DNA of 64,000 nucleotides from Neisseria uirgultaei (GCF_962719845.1 NZ_CAUIYF010000007.1:1-64000), one strand, 5' to 3'; counted from the stretch's first letter, positions 1 through 8,118 are shown. The notes: a model not told the origin generated them from the letters alone. Numbers and translations: made by a program.

Positions 1-13
1 CCCCCCCCCCCCC
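1..13. repeat. Poly-C tract at the window edge (at least 13 C)
   Basis: The window opens with thirteen C residues followed by GAAAAAA, and the tract may extend further left. Homopolymeric C or G tracts of this length are the classic slipped-strand phase-variation sites of Neisseria. The three reading frames crossing the tract end differently just downstream: one at TAG within about 10 bases, one at TGA at 58-60, and one open to about position 100. The tract is roughly 95 bases upstream of the first GTPase start, so it could switch an upstream reading frame or change promoter spacing. Which of these applies cannot be told from the window. Confidence 0.75.
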
Positions 14-108
14 GAAAAAAGGTAGAATCGGGCTTGGTTTGGGCAGAATCATCCATCTGATTCCAAGGATGGATGATGTTTTATTCTCAAGTAAATAAAG
101 GAAAGATG

Positions 109-1140
109 ATGAGCCTACTTAATGTCTTTAAAGATATTTTGAACAACAAAGAATTGAATTCGGAAGAACGGCATGATTTGGAGCGGGCTGTTAAGATCTT
201 GCAGGATACGCACGTCAATATTTTGATTACCGGAGCCACCGGTTGCGGAAAATCATCCACCATCAATGCCTTGTTCAGCATAGATCAGGCAACGGGAAAG
301 AGCGATGGGCCGGTAAAGGAAGTCGCAAAAGTAGGCGTGGGTGTAGATCCTGAAACTATGGATATTGCCAAATATGAATTGGAGAATATGACGATTTGGG
401 ATAGTCCGGGTTTGGGCGATGGAGAGAAGGCAGACCAACAGCACCGGCGCAATATCATCAATAAGCTGCTGGAGAAAGACAGTAACGGCAATGCCGTCAT
501 CGACTTGGTTTTGGTACTGCTCGACGGCGGTTCCAGGGACTTGGGGACATCATACGAACTGATTAACAATGTAATTATCAATACATTGAAGAAGAGCGGG
601 GAAGGCCGTACAGACCGGTTGCTGGTTGCGATTAATCAGTGTGATATGGCGATGAAGGGGCGGAATTGGGATGCGGAAGCCGGCCGTCCGAACGCTGACT
701 TGGAAAACTTTTTGGAAGAGAAAGTGTGTTCGACACGCAAGCGCATTCAGGAAGCTACCGGCGTTACGGTCAATCCGATTTATTTTTCAGCGGGCTTTAA
801 GAGTGAAGATGAGGAGCAACGTCCCTATAACATAACCCGCCTGTTGCGTTATATCATTACGGCTATGCCGTCTGAAAAACGGGTGATTGTGGCAGAGAAG
901 ATTAATGTGGAAGAAATCGAGCGAGATACCAGCCGCCGCAAACAGGAGGAGCGGCAAGAAATCGACAGCAGTATCGGCAGTGCGCTGGAGAAAATATTGG
1001 GGGCTGCGGGAGGCGTGGTTAAAGATGTTGTTTCAACGATAGCGAGCAGTGTCGGGACGCTGATCGGCGGCGCTGCAAAAGCGATTGGAGAAACGATTGG
1101 AAGGGGGATTAGCACGATTGCCTCTTGGTTTGGCTGGTAG
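109..1140 (+). CDS. YfjP/YeeP-like GTPase with a hydrophobic glycine-rich tail
   Basis: This is a predicted P-loop GTPase of 343 residues. G1 is GATGCGKS at residues 42-49, G3 is DSPG at 98-101 and G4 is NQCD at 176-179. A linker near residues 260-290 is rich in R, E and Q. The last 50 or so residues are rich in G, A, I and S and end in WFGW, which suggests a membrane-associating amphipathic or glycine-zipper tail. The start at 109 is chosen because AGGA at 99-102 lies six bases upstream; in-frame ATGs at 73 and 106 are alternatives. The next gene encodes a shorter paralogue and starts 8 bases after this stop, so the two are probably translated together. The family includes poorly characterised GTPases often found in prophage-like islands. 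The cellular role is unknown. Confidence 0.8.
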   Translation: MSLLNVFKDILNNKELNSEERHDLERAVKILQDTHVNILITGATGCGKSSTINALFSIDQATGKSDGPVKEVAKVGVGVDPETMDIAKYELENMTIWDSPGLGDGEKADQQHRRNIINKLLEKDSNGNAVIDLVLVLLDGGSRDLGTSYELINNVIINTLKKSGEGRTDRLLVAINQCDMAMKGRNWDAEAGRPNADLENFLEEKVCSTRKRIQEATGVTVNPIYFSAGFKSEDEEQRPYNITRLLRYIITAMPSEKRVIVAEKINVEEIERDTSRRKQEERQEIDSSIGSALEKILGAAGGVVKDVVSTIASSVGTLIGGAAKAIGETIGRGISTIASWFGW

Positions 1141-1148
1141 GAGCGCAT

Positions 1149-1832
1149 ATGCATCGTTACCGTATTTCTGAAATCGGGCAAAAAGTCGCAGCAGCCGGTT
1201 TCCGTCCTTTGGATGTCTTGCTTGTCGGTGCGACAGGTGTCGGCAAGTCCTCAACCTTAAATGCCTTGTTTGGCGAACAAAAAGCCAAGGTAGGCACAGG
1301 CGTGGATCCCGAAACGCAATTGGTCGAAAGCTATATGCTGAACGATGTGTTGCGGTTTTGGGACAGCGCAGGCTTGGGCGACGGGAAGGAGGCTGACCGC
1401 GCCCATCAGAAAAAACTGATTGATGTCCTGTCTAAAACCTACACTCATTCGGATGGGCAGTGGGGCTGGATAGATTTGGTGTTCGTTATCCTTGACGGCA
1501 GTTCTCGCGATTTGGGTACGGCCTATGATTTGTTGAGGGACGTTATTCTTAAAATGATTGATCCGGATAGGGTTATTGTTGCGATTAATCAGGCGGATAT
1601 GGCGATGAAAGGACGTTATTGGGATAAGGTGCTGCATCAGCCGCAGTCGGCTTTGCAACAATTTCTAGACGAGAAGGCCGAATCGGTACAAAAAAGGATT
1701 CTGGAAGCGACAGGTTTGCAGATTTCCAAACCCGTTTACTATTCGGCATACGAAAGCTACCATCTCAAAGAAATAATGGATGCAGTCATCAACCATATTC
1801 CGGTTTGTCGGAGAAAGATGCATACGCCGTGA
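1149..1832 (+). CDS. Second YfjP/YeeP-like GTPase, short form
   Basis: This is a P-loop GTPase of 227 residues, clearly paralogous to the preceding gene. G1 is GATGVGKS at residues 27-34, G3 is DSAG at 72-75 and G4 is NQAD at 147-150. The stretch VGTGVDPET near residue 48 matches VGVGVDPET of the neighbour, and both share the motif DMAMKGR after G4. Unlike the first protein it ends soon after the GTPase core and lacks the hydrophobic tail. The ATG at 1149 has TAGGAGC at 1138-1144 as ribosome site; the frame also opens upstream through a TTG that overlaps the first gene, which is less likely. A long and a short GTPase of one family side by side suggest hetero-oligomers, one tail-anchored and one soluble. 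That is inference. Confidence 0.78.
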   Translation: MHRYRISEIGQKVAAAGFRPLDVLLVGATGVGKSSTLNALFGEQKAKVGTGVDPETQLVESYMLNDVLRFWDSAGLGDGKEADRAHQKKLIDVLSKTYTHSDGQWGWIDLVFVILDGSSRDLGTAYDLLRDVILKMIDPDRVIVAINQADMAMKGRYWDKVLHQPQSALQQFLDEKAESVQKRILEATGLQISKPVYYSAYESYHLKEIMDAVINHIPVCRRKMHTP

Positions 1833-1868
1833 TGGTCGGATACCGACCCTTTAAAAGAGTCCGACCCT

Positions 1869-1904
1869 ATGCCGTCTGAAGATTCAAAACGCTTCAGACG
1901 GCAT
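1869..1904 (+). terminator. Uptake-sequence inverted pair ending the GTPase genes
   Basis: ATGCCGTCTGAA and its reverse complement form a hairpin 36 bp after the second GTPase stop. Inverted DNA uptake sequences commonly serve as terminators in Neisseria. Confidence 0.7.
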
Positions 1905-1929
1905 ATTGAAGATATTTCTGATATTTCTG

Positions 1930-1959
1930 TTGATATTTCTTTGACTTGTCGGATATAAT
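1930..1959 (+). promoter_or_regulatory. Predicted promoter of the ribosomal cluster
   Basis: TTGATA at 1930-1935 and a perfect TATAAT at 1954-1959 are separated by 18 bases. The site lies between the GTPase terminator and rplC, so the rplC-onward run appears to have its own strong sigma-70-type promoter. Confidence 0.65.
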
Positions 1960-1965
1960 GCCGAG

Positions 1966-2024
1966 CTTGGTACATTTGTGCCAAGTTTAACTTTGTCTGA
2001 AAGACAGGCCAATCGTAGCCTGTC
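1966..2024 (+). promoter_or_regulatory. Two hairpins in the rplC leader
   Basis: The first hairpin pairs 1966-1973 with 1978-1985, eight base pairs with one G-U and an ATTT loop. The second pairs GACAGGC at 2003-2009 with GCCTGTC at 2018-2024, followed by a T-rich run. They lie between the predicted promoter and rplC at 2050. In many bacteria the S10 operon leader is bound by L4 for autoregulation, and these hairpins are candidates for such a control. That role is inference. Confidence 0.45.
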
Positions 2025-2049
2025 CCTTTACTTTAAAAGGAAAATAATC

Positions 2050-2694
2050 ATGACTTTAGGTCTGGTTGGACGCAAAGTTGGTATGACCCGCGTGTTTGAC
2101 GAACAGGGTGTTTCTGTTCCGGTTACCGTTTTGGATATGTCTGCCAACCGCGTTACACAAGTAAAATCCAAAGATACTGACGGTTATACCGCCGTTCAAG
2201 TTACCTTTGGTCAGAAAAAAGCCAATCGTGTCAACAAAGCCGAAGCCGGACACTTTGCAAAAGCAGGTGTCGAAGCCGGTCGCGGTTTGGTCGAATTTGC
2301 TTTGACTGAAGAAAAACTGGCTGAATTGAAAGCCGGTGACGAAATCACCGTTTCTATGTTTGAAGTCGGTCAACTGGTCGATGTAACCGGCACCTCTAAA
2401 GGTAAAGGTTTCTCCGGTACGATCAAACGTCATAACTTCGGTGCCCAACGTACTTCCCACGGTAACTCCCGTTCTCACCGCGTTCCGGGTTCTATCGGTA
2501 TGGCGCAAGACCCGGGCCGCGTGTTCCCCGGTAAACGCATGGCCGGCCAATACGGCAACACCAAAGCAACTGTTCAAAAATTGGAAGTTGTCCGTGTTGA
2601 CGCAGAACGCCAACTGCTGTTGGTTAAGGGTGCTGTTCCGGGTGCGGTCAACAGCGATGTTGTAGTTCGTCCCAGCGTGAAAGTAGGTGCGTAA
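2050..2694 (+). CDS. rplC: 50S ribosomal protein L3
   Basis: L3 (214 residues; E. coli has 209) binds near the 3' end of 23S rRNA and sends a loop toward the peptidyl transferase centre. The N-terminal LVGRKVGMTRVF and the conserved loop PGSIGMAQDPGRVF followed by GKRMAGQYGN identify it. The ATG at 2050 follows AAAAGG at 2036-2041; the frame opens further upstream at 1978 through the leader, which is not conserved. rplC normally follows rpsJ, but here two GTPase genes precede it and it has its own promoter. Its stop overlaps the rplD start by one base (TAATG). Confidence 0.98.
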   Translation: MTLGLVGRKVGMTRVFDEQGVSVPVTVLDMSANRVTQVKSKDTDGYTAVQVTFGQKKANRVNKAEAGHFAKAGVEAGRGLVEFALTEEKLAELKAGDEITVSMFEVGQLVDVTGTSKGKGFSGTIKRHNFGAQRTSHGNSRSHRVPGSIGMAQDPGRVFPGKRMAGQYGNTKATVQKLEVVRVDAERQLLLVKGAVPGAVNSDVVVRPSVKVGA

Positions 2695-3314
2695 TGGAAT
2701 TGAAAGTAATTGACGCTAAAGGACAAGTTTCAGGCAGCCTGTCTGTTTCTGATGCTTTGTTCGCCCGCGAATACAATGAAGCGTTGGTTCATCAGCTGGT
2801 GAATGCCTACTTGGCAAACGCCCGCTCCGGTAACCGCGCTCAAAAAACCCGTGCCGAAGTAAAACACTCAACCAAAAAACCATGGCGTCAAAAAGGTACC
2901 GGCCGTGCCCGTTCCGGTATGACTTCTTCTCCGCTGTGGCGTAAAGGCGGTCGCGCGTTCCCGAACAAGCCCGACGAAAACTTCACTCAAAAAGTAAACC
3001 GTAAAATGTACCGTGCCGGTATGGCGACTATCCTGTCCCAATTGGCGCGTGACGAGCGTTTGTTTGCGATTGAGGCGTTGGCTGCCGAAACTCCTAAAAC
3101 CAAAGTTTTTGCCGAACAAGTGAAAAACTTGGGTTTGGAGCAAGTGCTGTTTGTAACCAAACAGCTCGACGAGAATGTTTACTTGGCTTCACGCAACTTG
3201 CCAAACGTGTTGGTTTTGGAAGCTCAACAAGTTGATCCTTACAGCTTGCTACGTTACAAAAAAGTAATCATCACTAAAGATGCAGTTGCACAATTAGAGG
3301 AGCAATGGGTATGA
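2694..3314 (+). CDS. rplD: 50S ribosomal protein L4
   Basis: L4 (206 residues) binds 23S rRNA domain I and lines the exit tunnel with an extended loop, seen here around KKPWRQKGTGRARSG near residues 61-76. In E. coli it also represses its own operon through the leader RNA, so the hairpins upstream of rplC are possible targets. It overlaps the rplC stop by one base and overlaps the start of rplW, which indicates translational coupling. Confidence 0.98.
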   Translation: MELKVIDAKGQVSGSLSVSDALFAREYNEALVHQLVNAYLANARSGNRAQKTRAEVKHSTKKPWRQKGTGRARSGMTSSPLWRKGGRAFPNKPDENFTQKVNRKMYRAGMATILSQLARDERLFAIEALAAETPKTKVFAEQVKNLGLEQVLFVTKQLDENVYLASRNLPNVLVLEAQQVDPYSLLRYKKVIITKDAVAQLEEQWV

Positions 3315-3625
3315 ATCAACAACGTTTGACTCAAGTGATTTTGGCACCTATCGTTTCTGAAAAAAGCAACGTATTGGCTGAAAAACGCAACCAAATGACG
3401 TTTAAAGTCTTGGCAAATGCAACCAAACCTGAAATCAAAGCTGCTGTTGAGCTGCTGTTCGGTGTTCAAGTTGCTTCTGTAACTACAGTTACAACTAAAG
3501 GCAAAACTAAGCGTTTTGGTCGTACTTTGGGCCGCCGCAGCGATGTTAAAAAAGCTTATGTAAGCTTGGCTGCCGGTCAAGAGTTGGATTTGGAAGCCGC
3601 TGCTGCAGCTGCAGATAAGGAATAA
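3305..3625 (+). CDS. rplW: 50S ribosomal protein L23
   Basis: L23 (106 residues from this start) sits at the tunnel exit and docks trigger factor and SRP. The N-terminal VILAPIVSEKS motif and the K/T-rich GKTKRFGRTLGRRSD loop are typical. The tail EAAAAAADKE is an acidic and alanine-rich extension. Two in-frame ATGs exist, at 3305 and 3311. The GAGGAG at 3297-3302 is better spaced for 3311, so the mature protein may be two residues shorter. The start lies inside the end of rplD. Confidence 0.96.
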   Translation: MGMNQQRLTQVILAPIVSEKSNVLAEKRNQMTFKVLANATKPEIKAAVELLFGVQVASVTTVTTKGKTKRFGRTLGRRSDVKKAYVSLAAGQELDLEAAAAAADKE

Positions 3626-3630
3626 ACAAA

Positions 3631-4464
3631 ATGGCAATTGTTAAAATGAAGCCAACTTCTGCAGGCCGTCGCGGCATGGTTCGCGTGGTAACAGAAGGTT
3701 TGCACAAAGGTGCGCCTTATGCACCTTTGCTCGAAAAGAAAAATTCTACTGCCGGTCGTAACCATAATGGTCATATCACCACCCGTCATAAAGGCGGCGG
3801 TCATAAACACCATTACCGTGTTGTAGACTTTAAACGTAACAAAGACGGTATCCCTGCAAAAGTAGAGCGTATCGAATACGATCCTAACCGTACTGCCTTC
3901 ATTGCACTGTTGTGCTATGCAGACGGTGAGCGTCGCTACATTATCGCTCCTCGCGGTATTCAAGCCGGTGCTGTATTGGTTTCCGGTGCTGAAGCTGCCA
4001 TCAAAGTAGGTAACACCCTGCCGATCCGCAACATTCCCGTTGGTACCACTATCCACTGTATCGAAATGAAACCTGGCAAAGGTGCGCAAATTGCACGTTC
4101 TGCCGGTGCTTCTGCGGTATTGCTGGCTAAAGAAGGCGCATACGCTCAAGTCCGTCTGCGTTCTGGCGAAGTTCGTAAAATCAACGTAGATTGCCGTGCA
4201 ACCATCGGTGAAGTCGGTAACGAAGAGCAAAGCCTGAAGAAAATCGGTAAAGCCGGTGCCAATCGTTGGCGCGGTATTCGTCCGACCGTTCGTGGTGTTG
4301 TCATGAACCCTGTCGATCACCCGCATGGTGGTGGTGAAGGTCGTACCGGTGAAGCTCGCGAACCGGTTAGCCCATGGGGTACTCCTGCTAAAGGCTACCG
4401 CACTCGTAATAACAAACGCACGGATAACATGATTGTTCGTCGCCGTTACTCAAATAAAGGTTAA
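3631..4464 (+). CDS. rplB: 50S ribosomal protein L2
   Basis: L2 (277 residues) is a primary 23S rRNA binder needed for subunit joining and peptidyl transfer. The C-terminal signature [14 protein letters not shown], with the conserved histidine close to the catalytic centre, is intact near residues 226-239. It starts 5 bases after rplW and ends 5 bases before rpsS, in the standard S10 operon order. Confidence 0.99.
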
Positions 4465-4469
4465 TTAGT

Positions 4470-4748
4470 ATGGCTCGTTCATTGAAAAAAGGCCCATATG
4501 TAGACCTGCATTTGCTGAAAAAAGTAGATGCTGCTCGCGCAAGCAACGACAAACGCCCGATTAAAACTTGGTCTCGTCGTTCTACCATTCTGCCTGATTT
4601 TATCGGTCTGACCATTGCCGTGCACAACGGTCGCACCCATGTGCCTGTGTTTATCAGCGACAATATGGTTGGTCATAAATTAGGCGAATTCTCATTGACC
4701 CGTACCTTTAAAGGCCACCTGGCCGATAAAAAGGCTAAAAAGAAATAA
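4470..4748 (+). CDS. rpsS: 30S ribosomal protein S19
   Basis: S19 (92 residues) forms a complex with S13 in the small subunit head near the A site. [12 protein letters not shown] at the N terminus and [13 protein letters not shown] near residues 68-80 are the family signature. Spacing to both neighbours is under 10 bases. Confidence 0.99.
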
Positions 4749-4756
4749 GGTGAATC

Positions 4757-5086
4757 ATGAGAGTAAATGCACAACATAAAAATGCCCGTATCTCTGCTCA
4801 AAAGGTTCGTTTGGTAGCTGATTTGATTCGTGGTAAAGACGTTGCCCAAGCTTTGAATATTTTGGCTTTCAGTCCTAAAAAAGGTGCCGAGCTGATCAAA
4901 AAAGTATTGGAGTCAGCTATTGCTAATGCCGAGCATAATAACGGTGCGGACATTGATGAACTGAAAGTGGTAACTATCTTTGTTGACAAAGGTCCAAGCT
5001 TGAAACGTTTTCAAGCTCGCGCCAAGGGTCGCGGTAACCGTATCGAAAAACAAACTTGTCATATCAATGTGACAGTGGGTAACTAA
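4757..5086 (+). CDS. rplV: 50S ribosomal protein L22
   Basis: L22 (109 residues) touches all 23S rRNA domains and its beta hairpin lines the exit tunnel, a known site of macrolide-resistance changes. The hairpin region around KRFQARAKGRGNRIEKQTCH near residues 83-102 shows no insertion or deletion relative to the family pattern as far as can be judged by eye. AAGGTGA before the ATG is the ribosome site. Confidence 0.99.
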   Translation: MRVNAQHKNARISAQKVRLVADLIRGKDVAQALNILAFSPKKGAELIKKVLESAIANAEHNNGADIDELKVVTIFVDKGPSLKRFQARAKGRGNRIEKQTCHINVTVGN

Positions 5087-5095
5087 GGAAAAGCT

Positions 5096-5788
5096 ATGGG
5101 ACAAAAGATTAACCCTACAGGCTTTCGCCTGGCGGTAACTAAAGACTGGGCTTCAAAATGGTTTGCTAAAAGCACCGACTTTTCTACTGTTTTGAAGCAG
5201 GATATCGATGTTCGCAATTATTTGTGTCAAAAATTGGCTAATGCTTCAGTTGGTCGCGTAGTGATCGAGCGTCCTGCTAAATCTGCACGCATTACCATTC
5301 ACTCCGCTCGTCCGGGTGTGGTTATCGGTAAAAAAGGTGAGGATATCGAAGTTTTGAAACGTGACTTGCAAGCCTTGATGGGTGTGCCTGTTCATGTAAA
5401 TATTGAAGAGATCCGCCGTCCTGAGTTGGATGCTCAAATTATTGCTGACGGAATTGCCCAGCAGTTGGAAAAACGCGTTCAATTCCGTCGTGCTATGAAA
5501 CGAGCAATGCAAAATGCAATGCGTTCTGGTGCTAAAGGCATTAAGATTATGACTTCAGGCCGTCTGAATGGTGCGGATATTGCCCGTAGCGAATGGTATC
5601 GTGAAGGTCGCGTGCCACTGCATACTTTACGTGCAAATGTAGATTATGCAACCAGCGAAGCGCACACCACATATGGTGTATTGGGTCTGAAAGTTTGGGT
5701 TTATACGGAAGGCAATATTAAATCTTCCAAACCTGAACATGAGAGTAAACAAAGAAAGGCAGGTAGACGTAATGCTGCAGCCAACTAG
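5096..5788 (+). CDS. rpsC: 30S ribosomal protein S3
   Basis: S3 (230 residues) is at the mRNA entry channel. The KH-type GxxG motif appears as RPGVVIGKKGEDIEVLK near residues 65-80. The C terminus is rich in K, R and A. Its last 17 bases overlap the start of rplP. Confidence 0.99.
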   Translation: MGQKINPTGFRLAVTKDWASKWFAKSTDFSTVLKQDIDVRNYLCQKLANASVGRVVIERPAKSARITIHSARPGVVIGKKGEDIEVLKRDLQALMGVPVHVNIEEIRRPELDAQIIADGIAQQLEKRVQFRRAMKRAMQNAMRSGAKGIKIMTSGRLNGADIARSEWYREGRVPLHTLRANVDYATSEAHTTYGVLGLKVWVYTEGNIKSSKPEHESKQRKAGRRNAAAN

Positions 5789-6188
5789 ACTGAAATACCG
5801 TAAGCAACAAAAGGGTCGTAATACCGGCATCGCTACTCGCGGTAATAAGGTAAGTTTCGGTGAGTTCGGCTTGAAAGCCGTAGGTCGTGGTCGTTTGACT
5901 GCCCGTCAAATCGAAGCTGCTCGTCGTACAATGACCCGTCACATCAAACGTGGTGGTCGTATTTGGATTCGTGTATTCCCTGATAAACCGATTACTGAAA
6001 AGCCTATTCAAGTTCGTATGGGTGGCGGTAAAGGTAACGTGGAATATTACATTGCCGAAATTAAACCAGGTAAAGTGTTGTATGAAATGGATGGCGTTCC
6101 AGAGGAACTGGCTCGTGAAGCATTCGAGTTGGCTGCTGCCAAATTGCCTATTCCTACAACCTTTGTAGTAAGACAGGTGGGTCAATAA
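5772..6188 (+). CDS. rplP: 50S ribosomal protein L16
   Basis: L16 (138 residues) helps organise the A site of the 50S subunit. MLQPTRLKYRKQQKGR is the canonical N terminus and fixes the ATG at 5772; an upstream in-frame ATG at 5739 lies deep in rpsC and is rejected. GGTAGAC at 5763-5769 is the likely ribosome site inside rpsC. The stop shares a base with the rpmC start (TAATG). Confidence 0.98.
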   Translation: MLQPTRLKYRKQQKGRNTGIATRGNKVSFGEFGLKAVGRGRLTARQIEAARRTMTRHIKRGGRIWIRVFPDKPITEKPIQVRMGGGKGNVEYYIAEIKPGKVLYEMDGVPEELAREAFELAAAKLPIPTTFVVRQVGQ

Positions 6189-6379
6189 TGAAAGCAAATG
6201 AATTGAAAGACAAATCCGTTGAGCAGTTGAATGCAGATTTGTTGGACTTGTTGAAAGCTCAGTTTGGCTTACGTATGCAAAACGCTACTGGTCAATTAGG
6301 CAAACCAAGTGAATTGAAACGTGTACGTCGCGATATTGCTCGTATTAAAACCGTTTTAACTGAAAAAGGTGCTAAGTAA
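6188..6379 (+). CDS. rpmC: 50S ribosomal protein L29
   Basis: L29 (63 residues) is a small helical protein next to L23 at the tunnel exit. The pattern MKANELKDKSVEQL, a middle QFGLRMQNATGQL, and RVRRDIARIKTVL at the end is typical. It is coupled at both ends by one-base overlaps with rplP and rpsQ. Confidence 0.98.
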   Translation: MKANELKDKSVEQLNADLLDLLKAQFGLRMQNATGQLGKPSELKRVRRDIARIKTVLTEKGAK

Positions 6380-6642
6380 TGAGCGAAACTAAAAATGTTC
6401 GTACTTTGCAAGGCAAAGTAGTAAGCGACAAAATGGATAAAACCGTAACAGTATTGGTTGAGCGTAAAGTAAAACATCCGCTGTATGGTAAGATTATTCG
6501 ATTATCTACTAAAATCCATGCCCATGATGAAAATAATCAATATGGAATTGGTGATGTAGTTGTTATATCGGAATCCCGTCCATTATCAAAAACTAAATCT
6601 TGGATTGTCAGTGAGCTGGTTGAGAAAGCACGTTCTGTTTAA
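6379..6642 (+). CDS. rpsQ: 30S ribosomal protein S17
   Basis: S17 (87 residues) is an OB-fold primary binder of 16S rRNA. TLQGKVVSDKMDKTVTVLVE near residues 9-28 and the S-R-P-L-S-K-T-K-S-W motif near residues 66-75 identify it. It closes the S10 operon. The following 221 bases are non-coding before rplN. Confidence 0.98.
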   Translation: MSETKNVRTLQGKVVSDKMDKTVTVLVERKVKHPLYGKIIRLSTKIHAHDENNQYGIGDVVVISESRPLSKTKSWIVSELVEKARSV

Positions 6643-6863
6643 GAATTAAAGCAACGTGCTTGAAATGGGAAACGAAGTATTGCAGCAAATTTAATTTGCG
6701 TGTAAACTTCGTTTCCTGTCTTTCAGTTTCTTCTGGAAGTTTCTTCCCTCTCGGGGTCCAAGACTGGTTTACTTGAACCGTAAGGTTTCATTTAATAAGC
6801 AGCGGCTTTGCTGTAAGTTATCTGAAAGTGGTAAATTAAGTTGGTTAATTTAAAGGTAATAAC
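6643..6863 (+). promoter_or_regulatory. 221-bp spacer with nested hairpin between the S10 and spc groups
   Basis: GGAAACGAAGT at 6668-6678 pairs perfectly with 6706-6716, and inside the loop GCAAAT at 6685-6690 pairs with 6694-6699, so a nested stem forms. Smaller stems (AACC-GTAA-GGTT and CAGC-GGCTTT-GCTG) follow. A weak promoter candidate is TTGCTG at 6808 with TAAATT at 6832 (18-base spacer). It is the only non-coding gap above 100 bases between rplC and rplQ. It is probably a termination or processing site plus a second promoter for the rplN group, but no poly-T run follows the big stem. Confidence 0.5.
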
Positions 6864-7232
6864 ATGATTCAAATGCAGACCATCTTAGATGTGGCTGATA
6901 ACTCTGGTGCGCGTAGAGTAATGTGTATCAAGGTATTGGGTGGGTCTAAGCGTCGCTATGCTTCGGTTGGCGATATTATTAAAGTTGCAATTAAAGATGC
7001 GGCTCCGCGTGGTCGTGTCAAGAAGGGCGATGTTTACAATGCTGTTGTTGTTCGTACTGCAAAAGGTGTTCGTCGTCCTGATGGGGCTTTGATTAAGTTT
7101 GATAACAATGCTGCTGTGTTGTTGAATAATAAGCTCGAACCTCTGGGTACTCGTATTTTTGGTCCTGTAACTCGTGAGCTGCGTACTGAGCGATTTATGA
7201 AAATCGTTTCATTGGCTCCTGAAGTATTGTAA
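6864..7232 (+). CDS. rplN: 50S ribosomal protein L14
   Basis: L14 (122 residues) forms intersubunit bridges with 16S rRNA. MIQMQTILDVADNSGARRVM at the start and FGPVTRELRTERFMKIVSLAPEVL at the end (the latter over the last 24 residues) are canonical. AAAGG at 6852-6856 is the ribosome site. It opens the spc group after the long spacer. Confidence 0.99.
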   Translation: MIQMQTILDVADNSGARRVMCIKVLGGSKRRYASVGDIIKVAIKDAAPRGRVKKGDVYNAVVVRTAKGVRRPDGALIKFDNNAAVLLNNKLEPLGTRIFGPVTRELRTERFMKIVSLAPEVL

Positions 7233-7243
7233 GGGGTGGTGGA

Positions 7244-7567
7244 ATGAATAAGATTGTTAAAGGCGATCAAGTTGTTGTTATCGCAGGTAAAGACAAGGGT
7301 AAGCGGGGTCAGATCATCCGTGTACTTGGTGGTAAGGTAATTGTTTCTGGTGTAAATGTTGTTAAGCGTCATCAGAAGCCGAATCCAATGCGCGGAGTTG
7401 AGGGTGGTGTTATTGTAAAAGAAATGCCTTTGGATATTTCTAATATTGCAATCCTGAATCCGGAAACTAATAAAGCAGACCGTGTTGGTATTAAGCTGAT
7501 TGAAAATGAAGGCAAAGTTAAACGCGTTCGTTTCTTCAAATCAAATGGCTCTATCATTGGAGCATAA
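7244..7567 (+). CDS. rplX: 50S ribosomal protein L24
   Basis: L24 (107 residues) is an assembly initiator of the large subunit. The KOW motif is seen as KGDQVVVIAGKDKGKRGQI near residues 5-23. GGGGTGG precedes the ATG. It lies 11 bases after rplN and 9 before rplE. Confidence 0.98.
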   Translation: MNKIVKGDQVVVIAGKDKGKRGQIIRVLGGKVIVSGVNVVKRHQKPNPMRGVEGGVIVKEMPLDISNIAILNPETNKADRVGIKLIENEGKVKRVRFFKSNGSIIGA

Positions 7568-7576
7568 GGAGATAAC

Positions 7577-8116
7577 ATGGCTCGTTTGAGAGAGTTTTAT
7601 AAAGATACAGTTGTTCCTGAATTGGTTAAACAATTTGGCTACAAATCAGTAATGGAAGTTCCACGTATTGAGAAAATCACCTTGAATATGGGTGTGGGTG
7701 AAGCTGTTGCTGATAAAAAAGTTATGGAGCACGCTGTTTCTGATTTAGAGAAAATTGCTGGTCAAAAACCAGTTGTTACTGTTGCTCGTAAATCTATCGC
7801 AGGTTTCAAAATCCGTGATAACTATCCAGTTGGTTGCAAAGTAACATTGCGTCGTGATCAAATGTTTGAATTCTTAGATCGTTTGATTACTATTGCATTG
7901 CCTCGCGTACGTGACTTCCGCGGTGTAAGCGGTAAATCATTTGATGGTCGTGGCAATTACAATATGGGTGTTCGTGAGCAAATTATTTTCCCGGAAATTG
8001 AATACGATAAAATTGATGCTTTGCGTGGTTTGAATATTACTATTACAACTACTGCAAAAACTGATGAAGAAGCGAAAGCTTTGTTGTCACTGTTCAAGTT
8101 TCCGTTTAAAGGATAA
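7577..8116 (+). CDS. rplE: 50S ribosomal protein L5
   Basis: L5 (179 residues) binds 5S rRNA and contacts tRNA in the P site. MARLREFYKDTVVPEL at the start, KITLNMGVGEAV near residues 33-44 and the C-terminal AKALLSLFKFPFKG are conserved. AAGGAG before the ATG is a strong ribosome site. Confidence 0.99.
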   Translation: MARLREFYKDTVVPELVKQFGYKSVMEVPRIEKITLNMGVGEAVADKKVMEHAVSDLEKIAGQKPVVTVARKSIAGFKIRDNYPVGCKVTLRRDQMFEFLDRLITIALPRVRDFRGVSGKSFDGRGNYNMGVREQIIFPEIEYDKIDALRGLNITITTTAKTDEEAKALLSLFKFPFKG

Positions 8117-8118
8117 TC

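Noticed and set aside
1125..1148. Upstream TTG start for the second GTPase
   Set aside because: It lies inside the end of the first GTPase; the ATG at 1149 has a good ribosome site.
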